Shown piece by piece: positions 34,241 to 49,595 of a DNA stretch of 64,000 bases. This DNA is from Anoplolepis gracilipes. Lineage: Eukaryota > Arthropoda > Insecta > Hymenoptera > Formicidae. The position numbers and the translations under genes are program-made. The stretch lies in contig NC_132973.1 in the NCBI RefSeq assembly GCF_047496725.1, positions 14,996,233 through 15,060,232 on the forward strand, written 5' to 3'. The first letter of the stretch is position 1, and each line of letters begins with the position of its first letter. The notes below the pieces were generated by a model that saw only the letters and a list, made by a program, of their open reading frames with translations, did no database searches and had not been told where the DNA came from.

Positions 34241-36143
34241 GGCAAAATACACTGTTTAAGACAAAACCGGCATTCCAATCTCGTGCGTGTTCGACGCGAC
34301 AGGTGGGGGTGCGCGCGGTTAGACAAGAGCGCACATTTCATTTACGTATTTATAAGAACGACACGCGCGTCTTATGTCGTTGTCGGCTGCCTTCAAGTAC
34401 AGTCGCAATTCTTTCCCGAAAGTAGATAGGGGTAAGTAGATAGCTTCGAGGGAAAACTCTTGAAATGGAATTCTTTGGCAGCGCTGAGAATAAGATACCG
34501 GAACCTGACGCTCGGACGGCAAGGGTCTAACCGTCGGTAGAATGGTTTGGCTTTGACCCCTTCCCCCTCCCCCACCGGAGCGTTTTCTCCGTCTCATCCC
34601 CTCTCCCCCTGCCCTGAAGCAAATTGAAAATGGGAATTGATCCTTTGAAGTTCGCGCAACGACCCGTCCATAATCTTCTTAATAACCTTCTCTGTCTCTC
34701 TCTTTCGCGTTCCCGCGCTTCGTCTCTCGCTTCTCACCCTCTCCCTTACGCTCCTTTTCGCCCAGATTGCCGCTGTAAGCTTTCTTATGCGCCGCAAGAA
34801 GGATGTAAGCGCGCGACCCTTTACATATTCGCTTTGTAAACGCACATTGATCGATTTCGTGATCCTTCCAAGCATATCTAATGACATATGATTTCGTATA
34901 ATTTTTGTTTACATAGAGTGTCCTAGAAATTCCATATGTTATTTATCAAATTCGCTTGCAAACCCGAAGTTGTGCTGCTCTTTGAAAAAATAATTGTATT
35001 CGATATATGAAATATAGTTTGATAGTTCAATTTCGAATCTAATTTTGGTTCGTGTGTACGCGGCACGTTGTATATTCGTATGTGAAATATTGAATTATGT
35101 TAGAGTGATATCAGTAACGCGTGTTCATCATGAAGGTTCTGAGATGCCGGAGAGTCAAGCGGAATGCCGGGACACGTTTCTACGAAAAATAAGAGAGAGG
35201 AATCCTGAATTATATCTGATATACGCCTCTGGGGATACAATCGTAAGACTGCTTCAATAGAAAGTATGTCACTGCGTCTATTTTTCGCTCTCTCTCTCTT
35301 TTTTTTTATAGATGTAATGAATCTTGCGATTTAACGTTGCACGGTTTCCTAGTGACGCGCAATGTCAAAAAAAAAACATAAAAAAAGACACAAAATTGCA
35401 AATGTCTTGGTATATTTATAGGTATGAATAAAACAATATGACATAAAATTTAACATGTAATATTAGTCACCGTATTAACAAAAAAAATAAAATATTCAAA
35501 ATTATTTATTCTTAAAGAAATGTTTTAGATATTGCAAAATGCAGGCGGCACTTGTCAAAGATTTATTCCTCTTCGCTCGCTTCGTAATTTGGCATCAACT
35601 CAAATAAGTAAAAAACCTTGATAGCCATTCGTTGATAAAAGATCTAACGTTACATGCGACAAACGTTTAAGTACGTAACAAATATTGATTTATTAATGGT
35701 CATAACGTACGTACCAGCCGAAAGCTGATTGCATCTGGTATATTCGAGAAAGGAAAGTGTTTTTAATGAGTCTTATTTTTTTACTATTCTCAACGAAAAA
35801 CGCAATCCACTAAGAAAATTAGAAACAAGCTTGATTATTTTGCACATTCATCAATATTTAATGATGAATGTTGTGATGTAAAAAAATATATATTAATTTT
35901 AGCAATATCAATTTTATCAATAAAAATATGATAAACTTTATAACAAAGTTTAGGATAAAATTTAAAAAATCAATATAAAACAAATATAAAAAATAAAAAT
36001 GTCACGCATAATCAATATTTTTAATGTAAAATTCTAAAATATGTATAAATTAATTTTATAAATTCAGAATAGAATTGAATTGACATAACATATTATATTC
36101 TCTTTGAACAAAATAAACATTTTAAATTAATTAAAAAAGCAGA
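34241..36143. other. Non-genic stretch
   Basis: GC-rich to 34840, then mixed and AT-rich. AGAGTGTCCTAGAAATTCC at 34916-34934 resembles ends of insect Tc1/mariner-type elements, but no transposase is near. ORF 35045-35260 (71 codons) ends in a hydrophilic segment with no known domain. AT-rich with nothing seen from 35800 to 36140. Confidence 0.35.
35844..35871. repeat. Perfect 10-bp hairpin, 8-base loop
   Basis: ACATTCATCA pairs with TGATGAATGT across ATATTTAA. Small, perfect, in AT-rich DNA. Function unknown. Confidence 0.8.
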
Positions 36144-36700
36144 CTAAAGAATAACATTACTGTTTATCGTTGGAAAATCTAATCGGGTTAATTCGACGAT
36201 GCTGCACATCGCTCGATCTGGACAGTTTCTCGCAATTTTCGATCGATTCGCGTTATACATCCGGGGAGCCGCAGCAGATAAATACTCCCACTCGACAGGA
36301 TTCTGTGTCTCATTTCTCAGCCGAGAACACGCAACCTTTCGGGCTATCCTTCTTTCTGTCTTTATCGCGGAAATCTCTTCGACGCGCCGCGTACATCTTT
36401 CTGTACAACCTCCAAGAGTAGCGACAATAATAAAGTATCTGGGCGTAGCCGGTCCTGGAAAATAGGCATCGTAAACTGAATTCATCGCTCGCTCGCATAC
36501 CAACCTCACTCTTGTTACTCGTATCCTCATATTACGACCCTCTGACAAATACACACACAGCGTACGGTGCTTCTTACGTTTCGACGCCCTTCGCCCTGCA
36601 AAATCGTTAAAACTTATCGCGTGCGTAAAGCGCATCAAGCGATTACACGCTAAGCTGAACGAAAAAAATTTTATAGCCTCGCAATTGGAAAAAGATTGTA
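36144..36700. other. GC-balanced patch with a 164-codon minus ORF
   Basis: The minus ORF 36144-36638 is the longest without low-complexity content except that at 29135. Two plus-strand ORFs (83 and 88 codons) overlap it. The minus peptide is Arg-rich with scattered Cys and shows no domain I know. No splice sites or promoter were found to support it. Flanks on both sides are AT-rich. Confidence 0.2.
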
Positions 36701-39480
36701 CATGATTGATGAGATTTTTTTATTGCTATTGCAACCTTTGATTCTTCTCCCCAATGTATCGCGTTCAAATAAAACGGTTTTGATTAAAACTACAGTCAAA
36801 TCTGTGTAAATCAATATGAGATGAATAATTAAGATAAAATCGGCTAGTATTTTCGTTGCTAGTATTTCACAGTTTTGTTTCAATCATCATGCCGTGAAAT
36901 GACATTTACATTTTCGGCATCGATGTGTCATGTGCTATTTTTTCAATATTGCCGTAATATTAATCGCCGCAATATAAACACACAATATTTTTCTATAGGT
37001 TCTCACAGATAAAAAAAAATAATAATACCACCAAACAACATAAAGTAAAAATAGTATGTTTCACTATTTCCTTTATTTGAGTATTTTATATATTTGTGGA
37101 CATATGAATTGCAACGCAATTATAATTATATTTAACAATAAGACCCGATAAAATGTGATGCTTTAATTATTATACGCGAAATGAGTAGATTACGAAAATT
37201 TTTTATCATTGTAGTAGCAACCTTATCAATATTTTTAATTAAAGCACAGGAAGTCGTACTAGGAAGTTTCATATTTCTGCACATATAACATCGATTAATT
37301 TTATAAAAGAAAAAAATATGCAAGGTTTCTTTATTCGACACGTTTTTATCGTAAATTTAAAAATTTGAAATTTTCCTTGCGCAGAGAGAAAAGTTCTACT
37401 GAAATTTAAATTTAATGCAGAATCGGTTGTAGTATCATTAGAAATTAACCGAGTATTTTGCTAATGAAATAATTAATTGTTTATACAATAAACTATCGTT
37501 CAATTTGCAATAATTGAAATGGCGCAACTATTTTCAGTCACTGTTTAATTAGCCATTGTATCCATAAAGTGTTCCATACTAATGAGTTATTGCTCTATCA
37601 AGCTATTAATAATGCTTTGAATTTTTTATTATATAGTGTGTTGTCACGATATTTACATCCACGATATTCACATAAAATACGTAATATATTAGCGAGTTAA
37701 AACTTTCAAGAATTTTTCTTCTCTATCGAAGTAAGGACTACGTACAAACTCTCAGCTAGATCGAAGCGGATGTTTTCGGATCATCGGTTATCGGATGCAT
37801 CGACATTAGGTGCGGCTCGAAAGAGAGATTAAGAGGGACAGGACATCGTGTTGAACCGCTTTCGTGGTCGGCAGGACAAGCGAATCGTTAATTTCATTTA
37901 CCGCGCGCCGTAGATTCGGTTAACGTCGAGCGCTTGACGATCAAAATGATCGTTGCCCCCCTTGACCGGACAAGCACGCCTCCGGCGTCGAGCCGCTTCT
38001 GCTCTTCATCCCCCTCTCTATCGGCTTTCCGCGTGTACATCGTTCTAGAAATATTCCTCCCTCGCTGATAAAGTAGCTACTAGCAGCCGTGTAAATTTCG
38101 CCGCGAGCACTGTCAAATAACGAGCGATGAGTGCGATAATAATGTTGTTAAAAGCTACAGCAGTGTTATTTATGAGAACATTCTCGCAAGCTATAAAATA
38201 TAAACGTAAGAATAAAATACTATTAAAAATAATTTTGTAGACTTTTATTTGACATTTTCATTGGCTTTTTTTATAAAAATCTGTGAGTGAGAAGTTTAAA
38301 TTGTGATTAATAATTATCATCGATGCCAAAACATTGACTATTATTAGTATAATCTAAATCATCTTAAAATAAAAAATTCAACGTTATCGTTTACTGCAAG
38401 TTTATACAAAATTGTAGAATTATATATGCTAAACTTGCATTTAACAAATGAGCTCATCAGCTCGCATTGTTTATCGCTCATCGCTCGTCAACGTGCACGC
38501 GATCTTTCCGCGTCGACTGCATCCCTTTGTTAACTGGCCCGCTGTTTGCTGACACATTAATTTTTCTTCTTACGGGAAACGCGACGCTTTTGGCAGGAAT
38601 TACTATCCGTCGCTGTTTGCAGCGGAAAATATATCGCATCACTGTCGGATAAATATTTGTTTTAAAGTACACGAACGCGTGTTCTCAGTTCTCTGCGCAC
38701 AGCTGCAGGTGGTCGATACGATAGTAGGCGGAAAATGCGATCAGGAAACTCCCTATATACATGAACTCAAAAATCATTTCAACAGTCAATACTTTGTTTG
38801 TAATATTTGCGGTAAATAGTGAAAAAACGAATAATGCTCGTACATGTGTGTATATCTATATTTCTTGAAAATTTACAACAGATATAAAAAAACAGAAAGT
38901 AAAAAATAATAATATAAAATAGTATAATTAAAATAATCTGAATTAATTCTCCATGTATGTATGTGAAAATAATTTTTTTATAAAAGTTTCAAACAGTTAT
39001 TTTAAACAAAACATGATAGCTAACATTTTGCTTTCCATTAGTGTAATGTGTTTAAACTACTTAATTAAATATCGTAAAATATATTTTTGAATATCATTTT
39101 CGTTAATGCAAAGAGGTATGCTAATTGACATTATGTTTGTCTTTAAAAAGTGATTAATTAATTAATTTTTTACACGTCGCGACGTCACACTATTAAATTT
39201 CTAGTTCAACTGTCATAAATTAAAGTGATTTACGATTTATTCATACGTAATAGTATTGGACACGAAATTTAACGAACAATGATTTTCTTAATACATGTAT
39301 GAACTTGCGAGCAAAAATCACGTATTTTAAATTTAAATTATGTTACCTAACGCTGCAAATATTTTATTTATAGAATATAAATACTTTACTCTTTTCTCTT
39401 TATATGTCATTTTAATAAAACTAATAATAAAATTCATAAAAAATTCATTGCATTGATGATTTTAATTTTGATCAATAATT
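36701..39480. other. Non-genic stretch
   Basis: AT-rich apart from 37770-38110 (GC-rich, with CTTGACGATCAAAATGATCG) and 38460-38720. ACGTCGCGACGT (39174-39185) is a perfect 12-bp palindrome adjoining a TTAATTAATTAATT tract. No gene seen. Confidence 0.45.
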
Positions 39481-40021
39481 ATCGATTAATTATAAAAAAT
39501 GCTCAACTTTTATTATAAAATATCGACAGCATTTAAGAATATCGAAGCGATAAGTATGTATTTTCATCTTAATTTCGAATGTTTCCTTCGGCAAGATCTT
39601 CATCAGTCATTTCTAGAAATTTCAATTCGCAATACACTTGGTCATTTTTGGCATCGTGTTTTAGCCGATACGGGGATAATCCCGAGAGCGGTGAGATACG
39701 CGATTGAGATATTCCGGAATATAGAGGCGGCGTTCGCGAAAGAGGCGCTCACGTCGGAAATATTACGGACTCGTGTACCGCTCTCCTCTCATGGCGGTAA
39801 ACCTCGAGACGACCAGCTTCTGGAAATCGGTTCGATTCCCGTTCCGCTCGGCTCGCGTTTCCAATTTTCCTCTCAGCCCCGTCCGCCTCTCCGTGCGCCG
39901 TTCGTATGTTCGTTCGCTTCGTTCGTTGAGCAAGCGAAACTTCATTCGGCCGGTGGTTGCAATTTTGCAGCGCAGATCTTGCAAACAGGAACGCAGCGGT
40001 ATTTCGATCCGTTTCGTACGA
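39481..40021. other. AT- to GC-rich transition with chance ORF
   Basis: The 209-codon ORF (39499-40128) runs from AT-rich DNA into the GA-rich tract, and its last quarter is Arg-Glu repeat. The remainder shows no domain. CGGTTCGATTCCCG at 39830-39843 looks like a tRNA T-arm, but no cloverleaf can be drawn around it. Confidence 0.3.
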
Positions 40022-40091
40022 CAGAAGAAAGAAGAGGGAAAGAGGGAGAGAAAGAGAGAGAAAGGGAGGGAGGGAGAGAGAGAGAGAGAGC
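40022..40091. repeat. Purine tract, (GA)n-rich, about 70 bp
   Basis: Only A and G apart from the first two bases, with GAGAGA runs and GGGA spacers. A triplex-prone polypurine tract that holds several overlapping frames open. Confidence 0.9.
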
Positions 40092-40771
40092 GAGTGCCAG
40101 ACTCATGGAGGAGGCTGCAAGCAAGTAGTTAAGTACGAGCGAAGGGTAGTCAGGTTTAAGCGCCACCTGTGCTTGTCAATTAAGTTTACGCGTCTCCCGT
40201 TCCAACATTGTGCAGGCTGCCACTTCGCTTTCCCCATCGCTGTTAGTTATTCTCGCCCTCGATTCTCGCGCTTTCTCCCCGCCTCCTCCCTCTCATCGCG
40301 GCTTCGCGACCCATCCTACGTAGCACTACTCGTCCCGTCTCCTTTTGCTCTTGTGGCAGGCTCTCTCGCGACCAAACTATTCACTTTCCTCTACTGGCCT
40401 ACGCGTCTCATCTTCTCCTCCCTCATTTTCCAGTTATTCTGCGATCGCGAAGCGTGCTACCCCTATTATGAATTACCGGCCATAAACATAAAAACGTTTG
40501 CATTCACAATATGGCGCGGGGTAACTGACTATATTGGACGCATTCCTTATATGCTTTACGGAGAAAGAAATACATGTATTTTTACTTTTGACTTTTAACA
40601 CGTGCGTAATGAATGTGACGAAGATGTAATAACGCGAGATATAACGCGACCGGCATTCCAAGATTAGCGCAGAGACTAATTCTTATCTTAATGAATACGC
40701 CGTATTACTCGTTAGCTTTTCAGTAAAACGATACTATTTAATAGAAACTGGATTCTTCTTCCTTTTATTAA

Positions 40772-40773
<2 letters not shown>
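40092..40773. other. GC-rich then AT-rich non-genic stretch
   Basis: Pyrimidine-rich and CpG-rich to 40450. The 213-codon ORF 39957-40598 overlaps the 209- and 119-codon ORFs in other frames; none is recognised. No splice evidence assessed as convincing. Confidence 0.35.

Positions 40774-40806
<33 letters not shown>
40774..40806. repeat. Poly(T) tract, 33 nt
   Basis: Uninterrupted T run followed by AAGATG. No retrocopy recognised on its right side, although the minus ORF 40813-41136 begins nearby and was examined for this reason; it matches nothing I know. Confidence 0.9.
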
Positions 40807-40811
<5 letters not shown>

Positions 40812-42239
40812 GCTAGAGCTGGATTAAAAATCTTGACAGTATTGTTTTGCGACTGTAAAATTTTCCTGAGGCATGAAAAAAATTATCATATATCAATTTA
40901 TTTTTAAACTTGAGGATACATTTTTGCATCGCCACGAGATGTTCCATTTTATTCTCCGATGCGAATTGAAACGTCCTAGGAGCGTAAGATTTCAAGAGTA
41001 GGATACAAGTTTTATCGGCAGGGGTGATTTTTACGCCATGAACGACCATAAGTTTCCCTTTCGCGCGCGTCGCCTTTTCGAAATGGCCTGGCATGCGATT
41101 GTAAAACGTGCTATTTCTCCTCGTTGCCGCTGCCAAATCACGAGATACGAGTGCCTTTTACGACGCGAGGAATCTTGCACGTCGTGGCCGCGTGCGTACG
41201 ACTTGCGCGCGTGCATGCACGCATTACTTCTTGCCGCGTCGGGTGTAAAATATACGCGGCACGTCGAGGCGAGTGTTACGCACCTTCGAAAGCGAATTTT
41301 TATCGTTCTCAAGAGCGTACACGAGCGACGCGCAAATTAAATTGCTCTGGGAAGGGTGGGGTGGAGAGAAACACATCCTCTCCTCTGTTTCGAAATTGCG
41401 AGCTACGCGAGCGTGATCTGTCGCGAGCGTTACGATAAATATGAGAAATCAATTGTCATTCGTTTGCGCATTTTGAAAATTAGTAGCTGAAATTAATTCT
41501 CCACTTTTTTTTGAACGATCTTTGTGACGATAATTTGTGACAGAATTCTATTTATAATTTTATGTGACCTGCAATGCGAGGATTTAAACACGAATTAGAA
41601 TACATACATGTGTATGTAGATCAAAATCTATAATATGTGAAAAATATAATTGCACATAAATTTATAAATTCTGCATTTCTGAAACTTATCGGAGTATAAA
41701 TTTTTTAAACAGTTTTTCATTCCTTGATTTTGATTGAAACCTTAATATTGGTATATTTTTTGTCAAAAATAAACGCTATAAAAAATTAATTTATTAATTT
41801 ATCTAATAAAAATAATTGTTAATTTTTATTAGACGTTCTTTTATTAATAGTAAAAGATATACTGAGAAAGAAAAAAGAGAAAGAGAAAAAATTAATTTAA
41901 TGACAGAAGAACCGAGTAATGTTGCATATAATTGTTGAACTTGTATTATGATCTGAAAGAAATTTTCTTCAGCATCGCCCTTCTTATGATATCGAATATC
42001 CTTGGGATCTCTTTGAACGAAATCAGGATCGTGAGCACGATTCCTTGCGTTTCCCTGAAAGATCCATTGTCAGAGCGCGCTCCTGAAGATCGGGAGAATA
42101 TGACGACGATTGTAAAGTCACTCTCGCGGCATTCTTGCACGCTGCAGCACGCGTGCATAATATCGCGCGCATTGTGCGTATGGCAATAATGGTTGCGGTG
42201 GTGAATTTGCGGGACGCCGGTTTTCGCTCGAAAAAATCG

Positions 42240-42242
<3 letters not shown>
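40807..42242. other. Non-genic stretch with CpG-rich core
   Basis: 41030-41440 is CpG-rich with GCGCGC, CGTGCATGCACG (palindrome near 41211) and ORFs on both strands. 41440-41940 is AT-rich and empty. 41940-42240 is GC-balanced. Confidence 0.35.

Positions 42243-42280
<38 letters not shown>
42243..42280. repeat. (CT)n microsatellite
   Basis: About 18 CT units with one T insertion. Keeps the 123- and 143-codon minus ORFs open. Confidence 0.95.
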
Positions 42281-43514
42281 TGAACTCGGGGAGCCTATCT
42301 GGTCGCATGTGATCCATCTGGATATCCGGAAAAATGCACTCACAGATATTGGGCCGACATATGAAAGCATCGTTCCGAACGAAGCACTGTTCTCGGTTGA
42401 GTGCATCAAATTGTTATTGCCGAACAATCGATTTCTGATTTTGGCCACAGCCAACCGCTGAAAGTCCTTCTTAGAGGATGACTCCTCGCCACCGTCTATT
42501 TACTTCTTCTTTTTAGATTCTTTATTAATTTCGCATCGAGTTTCGCGTCCATTTATTCTGGCAATTTTATTCCGGATTGCCCGAGTTATCGATAAAACGA
42601 ACAAATCCGCAGCTCGTGCTTGGTGAATAAAATTGATTCGCCGTCGTGTTTTTGATGCCCTGGTTGCATTCGTGAATAATGGGAGCCGCGCAACAATTTT
42701 CATTTACTCTTTGTCGATCGTCGAGAATATTGGCTAGATATAACTAAGAATTTGTTCATAATCTATTTCACCTATAAAATTTAAATATATGTGAAAGACT
42801 TGTATTCTTAAATATTTCTAATAGTTTTATTTTGGAAAGTGATGAGATGATAAATAGCTTGTGTATTATATATTGACTTTTGTAATTTATTGCGTATGTA
42901 GAAATTGCAACTGCTGAGCAAGGTGATAAATTTGAGAATAATTAAGCGAAAATAATTACTGAATTAATTAGCAAGCATCAGCGTTTTTAATTACATCCAT
43001 CGTTTCTATTTCATCAGTGTCAGTGTCATGGAATTTTCTTCTTCTGAACGTAACGTTATAATAGCTTCTATCGTAACAATTGTCGAACGTGAGAAAGAGA
43101 TAAAACCGCGTCATGCGTAAAAAAAAAAGATTATTACAAACGTACTGGAAAACTGAGAAGATCCTAACAATTTATCATACTTAACGAAAATATTAGGATT
43201 TTCAGTCAATTTATCATTTGTTAAGCCATAAATTTCCATTGAGCGCCATCCACACTCTGCTCATATATTATACTTTGCAGCGTACATAGTAAAAGAGTGG
43301 CAACATAAAGCTATGTTTACATAATTATGTGCGCAATACAGTTTATTGTGTTATTACGTTAAAGTATAGTTATTACATATTTCTGGATCGGAAATAATAC
43401 TGCGCGCGCGCCGCCCCGCATAAACGATCGCGTGTCTGCAAAGCATTTTCGCCAACAAATTACTTCATGTTTACTGCATTCCACCCGCGATATAGAGAAG
43501 GAGGTAAATAAATT
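42281..43514. other. Non-genic stretch
   Basis: GC-balanced to 42720, AT-rich 42740-43380, then a CpG-rich patch with GCGCGCGCGCC at 43403. No exon recognised. Confidence 0.4.
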
Positions 43515-43557
43515 GATCACTTATTTGCCGGCGGTGCCCCAGCACAATATAAGTGAT
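43515..43557. repeat. 9-bp inverted repeat with GC-rich loop
   Basis: ATCACTTAT (43515-43523) and ATAAGTGAT (43549-43557) flank a GC-rich 25-base loop in which GGTGC and GCACA partly pair. Forms a hairpin of about 43 nt, short for an animal microRNA precursor. Confidence 0.6.
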
Positions 43558-45454
43558 GTTAAACACAGTATCGTATTACTCGCTCTCTCGCGCGGCGTGA
43601 TGCATTGAGAGAGTTGTAAGCCGTTTATCTCTAAAGCGAAGGTAAGAGAATAAAATGGAAATACTCCCCGCTAAAAGAGCCCAAGACAAAGTGGCAGAGC
43701 GCGAAATGTTGGGCCAGACCAGGCAATTTCATATATGCTCTGGCTTTATGTTGATTTAACTATCCACCATACGATCATGCTGTTATTAAAAGAGTGCTTT
43801 TACATTTGAATAATAACGTATAATTCATAGAGAATTGCTTTTAACTTTTGCAATTTTTCGTTAGAAAAATCAACCTGCAATATATATATCACAAAAACTA
43901 TACCTTATTTTTTATTATTCAAATATCTCGTACTATCTCATTCTATAATTCTTTACGAACAACATTATGAATCTTAAAGTTAAAGTTATAAATTGTGGAT
44001 GACTTACAATCAGATAATATTTTAAGATCTATAATGCAGTATTTGTTTAGTATCAGTAAGATTAATGAAATATCGTTACGACACGAAGAATAAAATTCGA
44101 TGTATACATTAAACGGATAAAACAAGTAGTAGCAATTAATGTTTTTTACGTTTCCCTTTATCTTCCTTCGCAAACTATTAATGACGACACTTCTGCCTTG
44201 TTTGCGCATGGAGTGCATGGCTTGTTCGTTAAACCGAGCTCTGTAAACGAGTGAACGTCAAAATCGTGGTTTCCTTTTGAAATAGACAGACCGACGAATG
44301 CCGGCAAACACGAAACCGTCACATTACCATTGGATCTCGTGCAATGATTTTAAACAGATTTTAGAATTATTAAGTAGTAAATGTATTCTGAAAATAAGAA
44401 TTCTATTCTTCGTATTTTTTGAACTAGCAAAATACAATGTTGATAAAAAATATAATGTATAGTGTACAAGACTAATTTTTTTTATTACGCGTAAACTCTA
44501 GATTTTTTCGGTTTTTGATAAAAATGTTCGAAATAAAAATAAATTACTTTTTGGTCATTTTTTAATTTATATAGCATAGTTGTATGACAAAGTTCAAACG
44601 CGCCTAAGGATAAATGATTTCTAAAGCACACGTTGAATACGTTTTCCCTCACAATCGATTAATTAAATTTGTAAAAGACTGTTATATTTATTGTCACGTA
44701 CAATTTCGATCATTTCGCGCATGCATTTATTGTAACTTGTCAAGTATTTCCTTTGTGGATATGACTAGTGATTATACCAAAAAAATTGCCGTTAAAATGT
44801 TTTTGCTTTAAAAATTCTATTAACAATTTTATTTGAAAAACGGTGTGTCTGCTTTTTAAATTTTACGTCGAATTTTGCCATACAGTATAATTTAAATGGA
44901 AAAAGCTTTTTGATCGTAAAAAGTAGCACGATTATTATGGAATCAGATCTTTACTTCCATGGAGATGTAAAAGTCTTTTATTTTTCAGAAAAGTTGAACT
45001 TGATGGCATTTTGCTGCCGTTAATGGACATCTACTTAAGTTTCACACGCGAAAAGTTATATATACTGTGGCGCATTATAATGAAATTTGCTTTTGTAAAT
45101 CCTATAAATGCTCTTTTTGTATATAAATTACGAATATGAATACTTTTTATAATGCTTGAACAATTGTTGCTTACAAAAGTGGCGCGTTATGCGAGACGAA
45201 ATTTTGTAATCGAAATATCGATTACATAGTTAAATAAAATATAATTTTTTTCAAACTCAAGAAAAATAAAGTATTATTATTGTACATAATCTTTTTTATG
45301 CTGAATACATTTTTTATTTCCAAAATGTTCGATTGCGTAAATTTTGAGAAATTTCAAGTTAAAGTTGTAAAAAGATATTAATATTTTTAATATTTATAAG
45401 AACAAAATTTTAAAAAATTTTAATTTTTATAACATACGTGCAGATCTTTTTTGT
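43558..45454. other. Non-genic stretch
   Basis: GCGAAGGTAAGAG near 43637 fits a 5' splice site. Otherwise GC-balanced to 43740 and AT-rich after it. ORFs 43943-44218 (minus) and 44614-44811 (plus) are unrecognised. Confidence 0.4.
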
Positions 45455-47668
<2,214 letters not shown>

Positions 47669-47688
47669 TTATATATATATATATATAT
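47669..47688. repeat. (TA)n microsatellite
   Basis: Ten TA units in AT-rich DNA. Confidence 0.85.
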
Positions 47689-49257
47689 TATGTTGCTGTT
47701 TGATTTTTTGGTGTTTTGCATTTAATTTTTTTCCGCGTAATTTCCCGTTGTCACGGTGCATCGCTATATGAAAATATAGCCTGTCCTGTAGAGAAATTCC
47801 GATTTCCCAACAAAATTTATACGATCGCGTAGGAATTCGCGTTGATCGGCTTTAAAATAGATAAGCCAACGTCTCGAGGTTGTAAGCTAACTCGAAACCA
47901 GGATTTTCCGCGGGCGGGCGAGGACCCGCCCGAGTTTTCCACGCGACGAGAAATATATACGTGTTTCGACGTCGCTATCGCGCGTTTCGCGCGTGCCGGT
48001 AAAATGGAACAAAGTTGTCGAAGTCTCAGGAAACAATGTAAAAGGGCCCGAAGCCAAGGAGATCCCCAGTAAATCCCCCTGCGCGAGCCGCTTTTTATTT
48101 TGCCTCGATGTATTTTTATGGCAAATAGTTTTCCGACGGCTGTTCCCTACAATTACATATTCGTAAATGGGACGTTTATAACGTTTTATATACGGAACCA
48201 TCCGAATCGAAGAACTGAAATAATATTTGTATTCATTAACAGGTTCCATGCTTTATCTTCGGTGTGTTTTATCGTTTTCTTTTCTATGATTTCGCTTGAA
48301 TAATTTAATCTATTCGTTAAAAAGCTTCAATATTAGTTCTTTCCAACATTATCAAGCTTGCTTCTTCCGAGCTGCTGTGTCTAATATTTTTTTAACGGTA
48401 CATGTTTGTTGAAAAATGTTCTTAATGAAACCAAGTGAAAATGTTTGATGTTTGTAAAAATTGAAAAATCTCCAAGTTGTGACATAAAGTCAGATATAAT
48501 AAATGCATGTGTAAGAATTGTCCGATATAATTTATTTGAAAAAATTAAAAGATCTGTTCGCAGTTTTTTCGAACTGTTAACAATTTGATGCTTGTCTTGA
48601 AGGAAAAAATCTCAAACATAGCGTAAAAAAATAACCCAGGTACGGTATATGAAATTCGCTGACGACGTAACCTGCTGCAGACAGATATTTGCACATCTCA
48701 ATAGAGGACGAAATTAAATCATCGTAGAACTATTTAAAATCCGAGATTTACGAAGACACGGATGCAGTAACTGTTAGTATACATTGCAATCTAAAAAGTG
48801 GAAAAGAACGGGAGAAGGTCCTTCCTCGGTCGTTAAAAATTCGTACATTCTCCGTGATAAACGGCGTTGATTTTTATCGGGGCTTGTACAGGCTGCTATT
48901 AACGACTGCCTGCAAAAAGCCGCAACCTGAGGTCGAAGACAAATCGCCCTAACATTTTCTACTCACGATCTTTGTCGTGGATCTAATGTACGCGTCGTTT
49001 GTTCTGTGCGAGATTTTACATTCATGCGAATCTTAAGAAAAAGGATAGAAGAAAATAAGAACATTTAATGATTGTGTCGCGTAATGAACGATAAAGTAAT
49101 ATACAATACAATTGAAAATGAGTGTTTGCTCGAGCAAAGATTTTCTACAATAGTTTGATAACTGCAATTTTTTCCTATGTGATCTCATGAATATATATGA
49201 TGGAAAAAAAATATTAGAACCTTCATAATAATTGTAATCATTATTTTTTTTTGCTAA
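47689..49257. other. Non-genic stretch
   Basis: GC-rich 47830-48090, then AT-rich. At 48652-48680 a plus frame reads MKFADDVTC, which recalls the F/YADD motif of reverse transcriptases, but flanking RT motifs are missing. GC-balanced 48640-49000. Confidence 0.35.
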
Positions 49258-49390
49258 TTATATTCTATTATATTAATATATAAATATATAAATTATATTA
49301 ATATACAATATGAATTAATATATTAATATATTAATATATAAATTATTATTATCTCCTATTATATATAATATAAATATTATATGTAAATAT
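49258..49390. repeat. AT-only low-complexity block
   Basis: Tandem and inverted AATATATTAATATA-type words with almost no G or C for about 130 bases. A DNA-unwinding or matrix-attachment type sequence; could also be degenerate (TA)n. Confidence 0.7.
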
Positions 49391-49572
49391 AAAAAAATGT
49401 ATTTAAAGCTTTTGCTTTACGTAAAAATATTGATAATAAAAATTTGAAATTTAACGAGATAAATTTTAAAGATAACTTCTAATTTAAGAATCACATAATC
49501 TATGATACAAATTACCAATATCGTCAGGATCACTAATGTCAAAATATTTTCGAACCTTCGAGATATCTCCTC

Positions 49573-49595
49573 CGACATGTCCACGTAACATGTCC
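49573..49595. promoter_or_regulatory. p53-like double half-site
   Basis: Decamers CGACATGTCC and TAACATGTCC are separated by 3 bp. Each fits the p53-family half-site RRRCWWGYYY except at the first base. Two near-consensus half-sites with a short spacer form the standard response-element layout. Motif evidence only. Confidence 0.25.

Noticed and set aside
39825..39850. GGTTCGATTCCCG, like a tRNA T-arm
   Set aside because: The stem has a mismatch and no acceptor, D or anticodon arm is found at the required distances.
39499..40128. 209-codon plus-strand ORF
   Set aside because: Its end is Arg-Glu repeat from a purine tract and two other frames are open over the same DNA; no domain.
48655..48680. 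MKFADDVTC frame resembling a reverse-transcriptase F/YADD motif
   Set aside because: No neighbouring RT motifs, stops close on both sides; nine residues are not enough.
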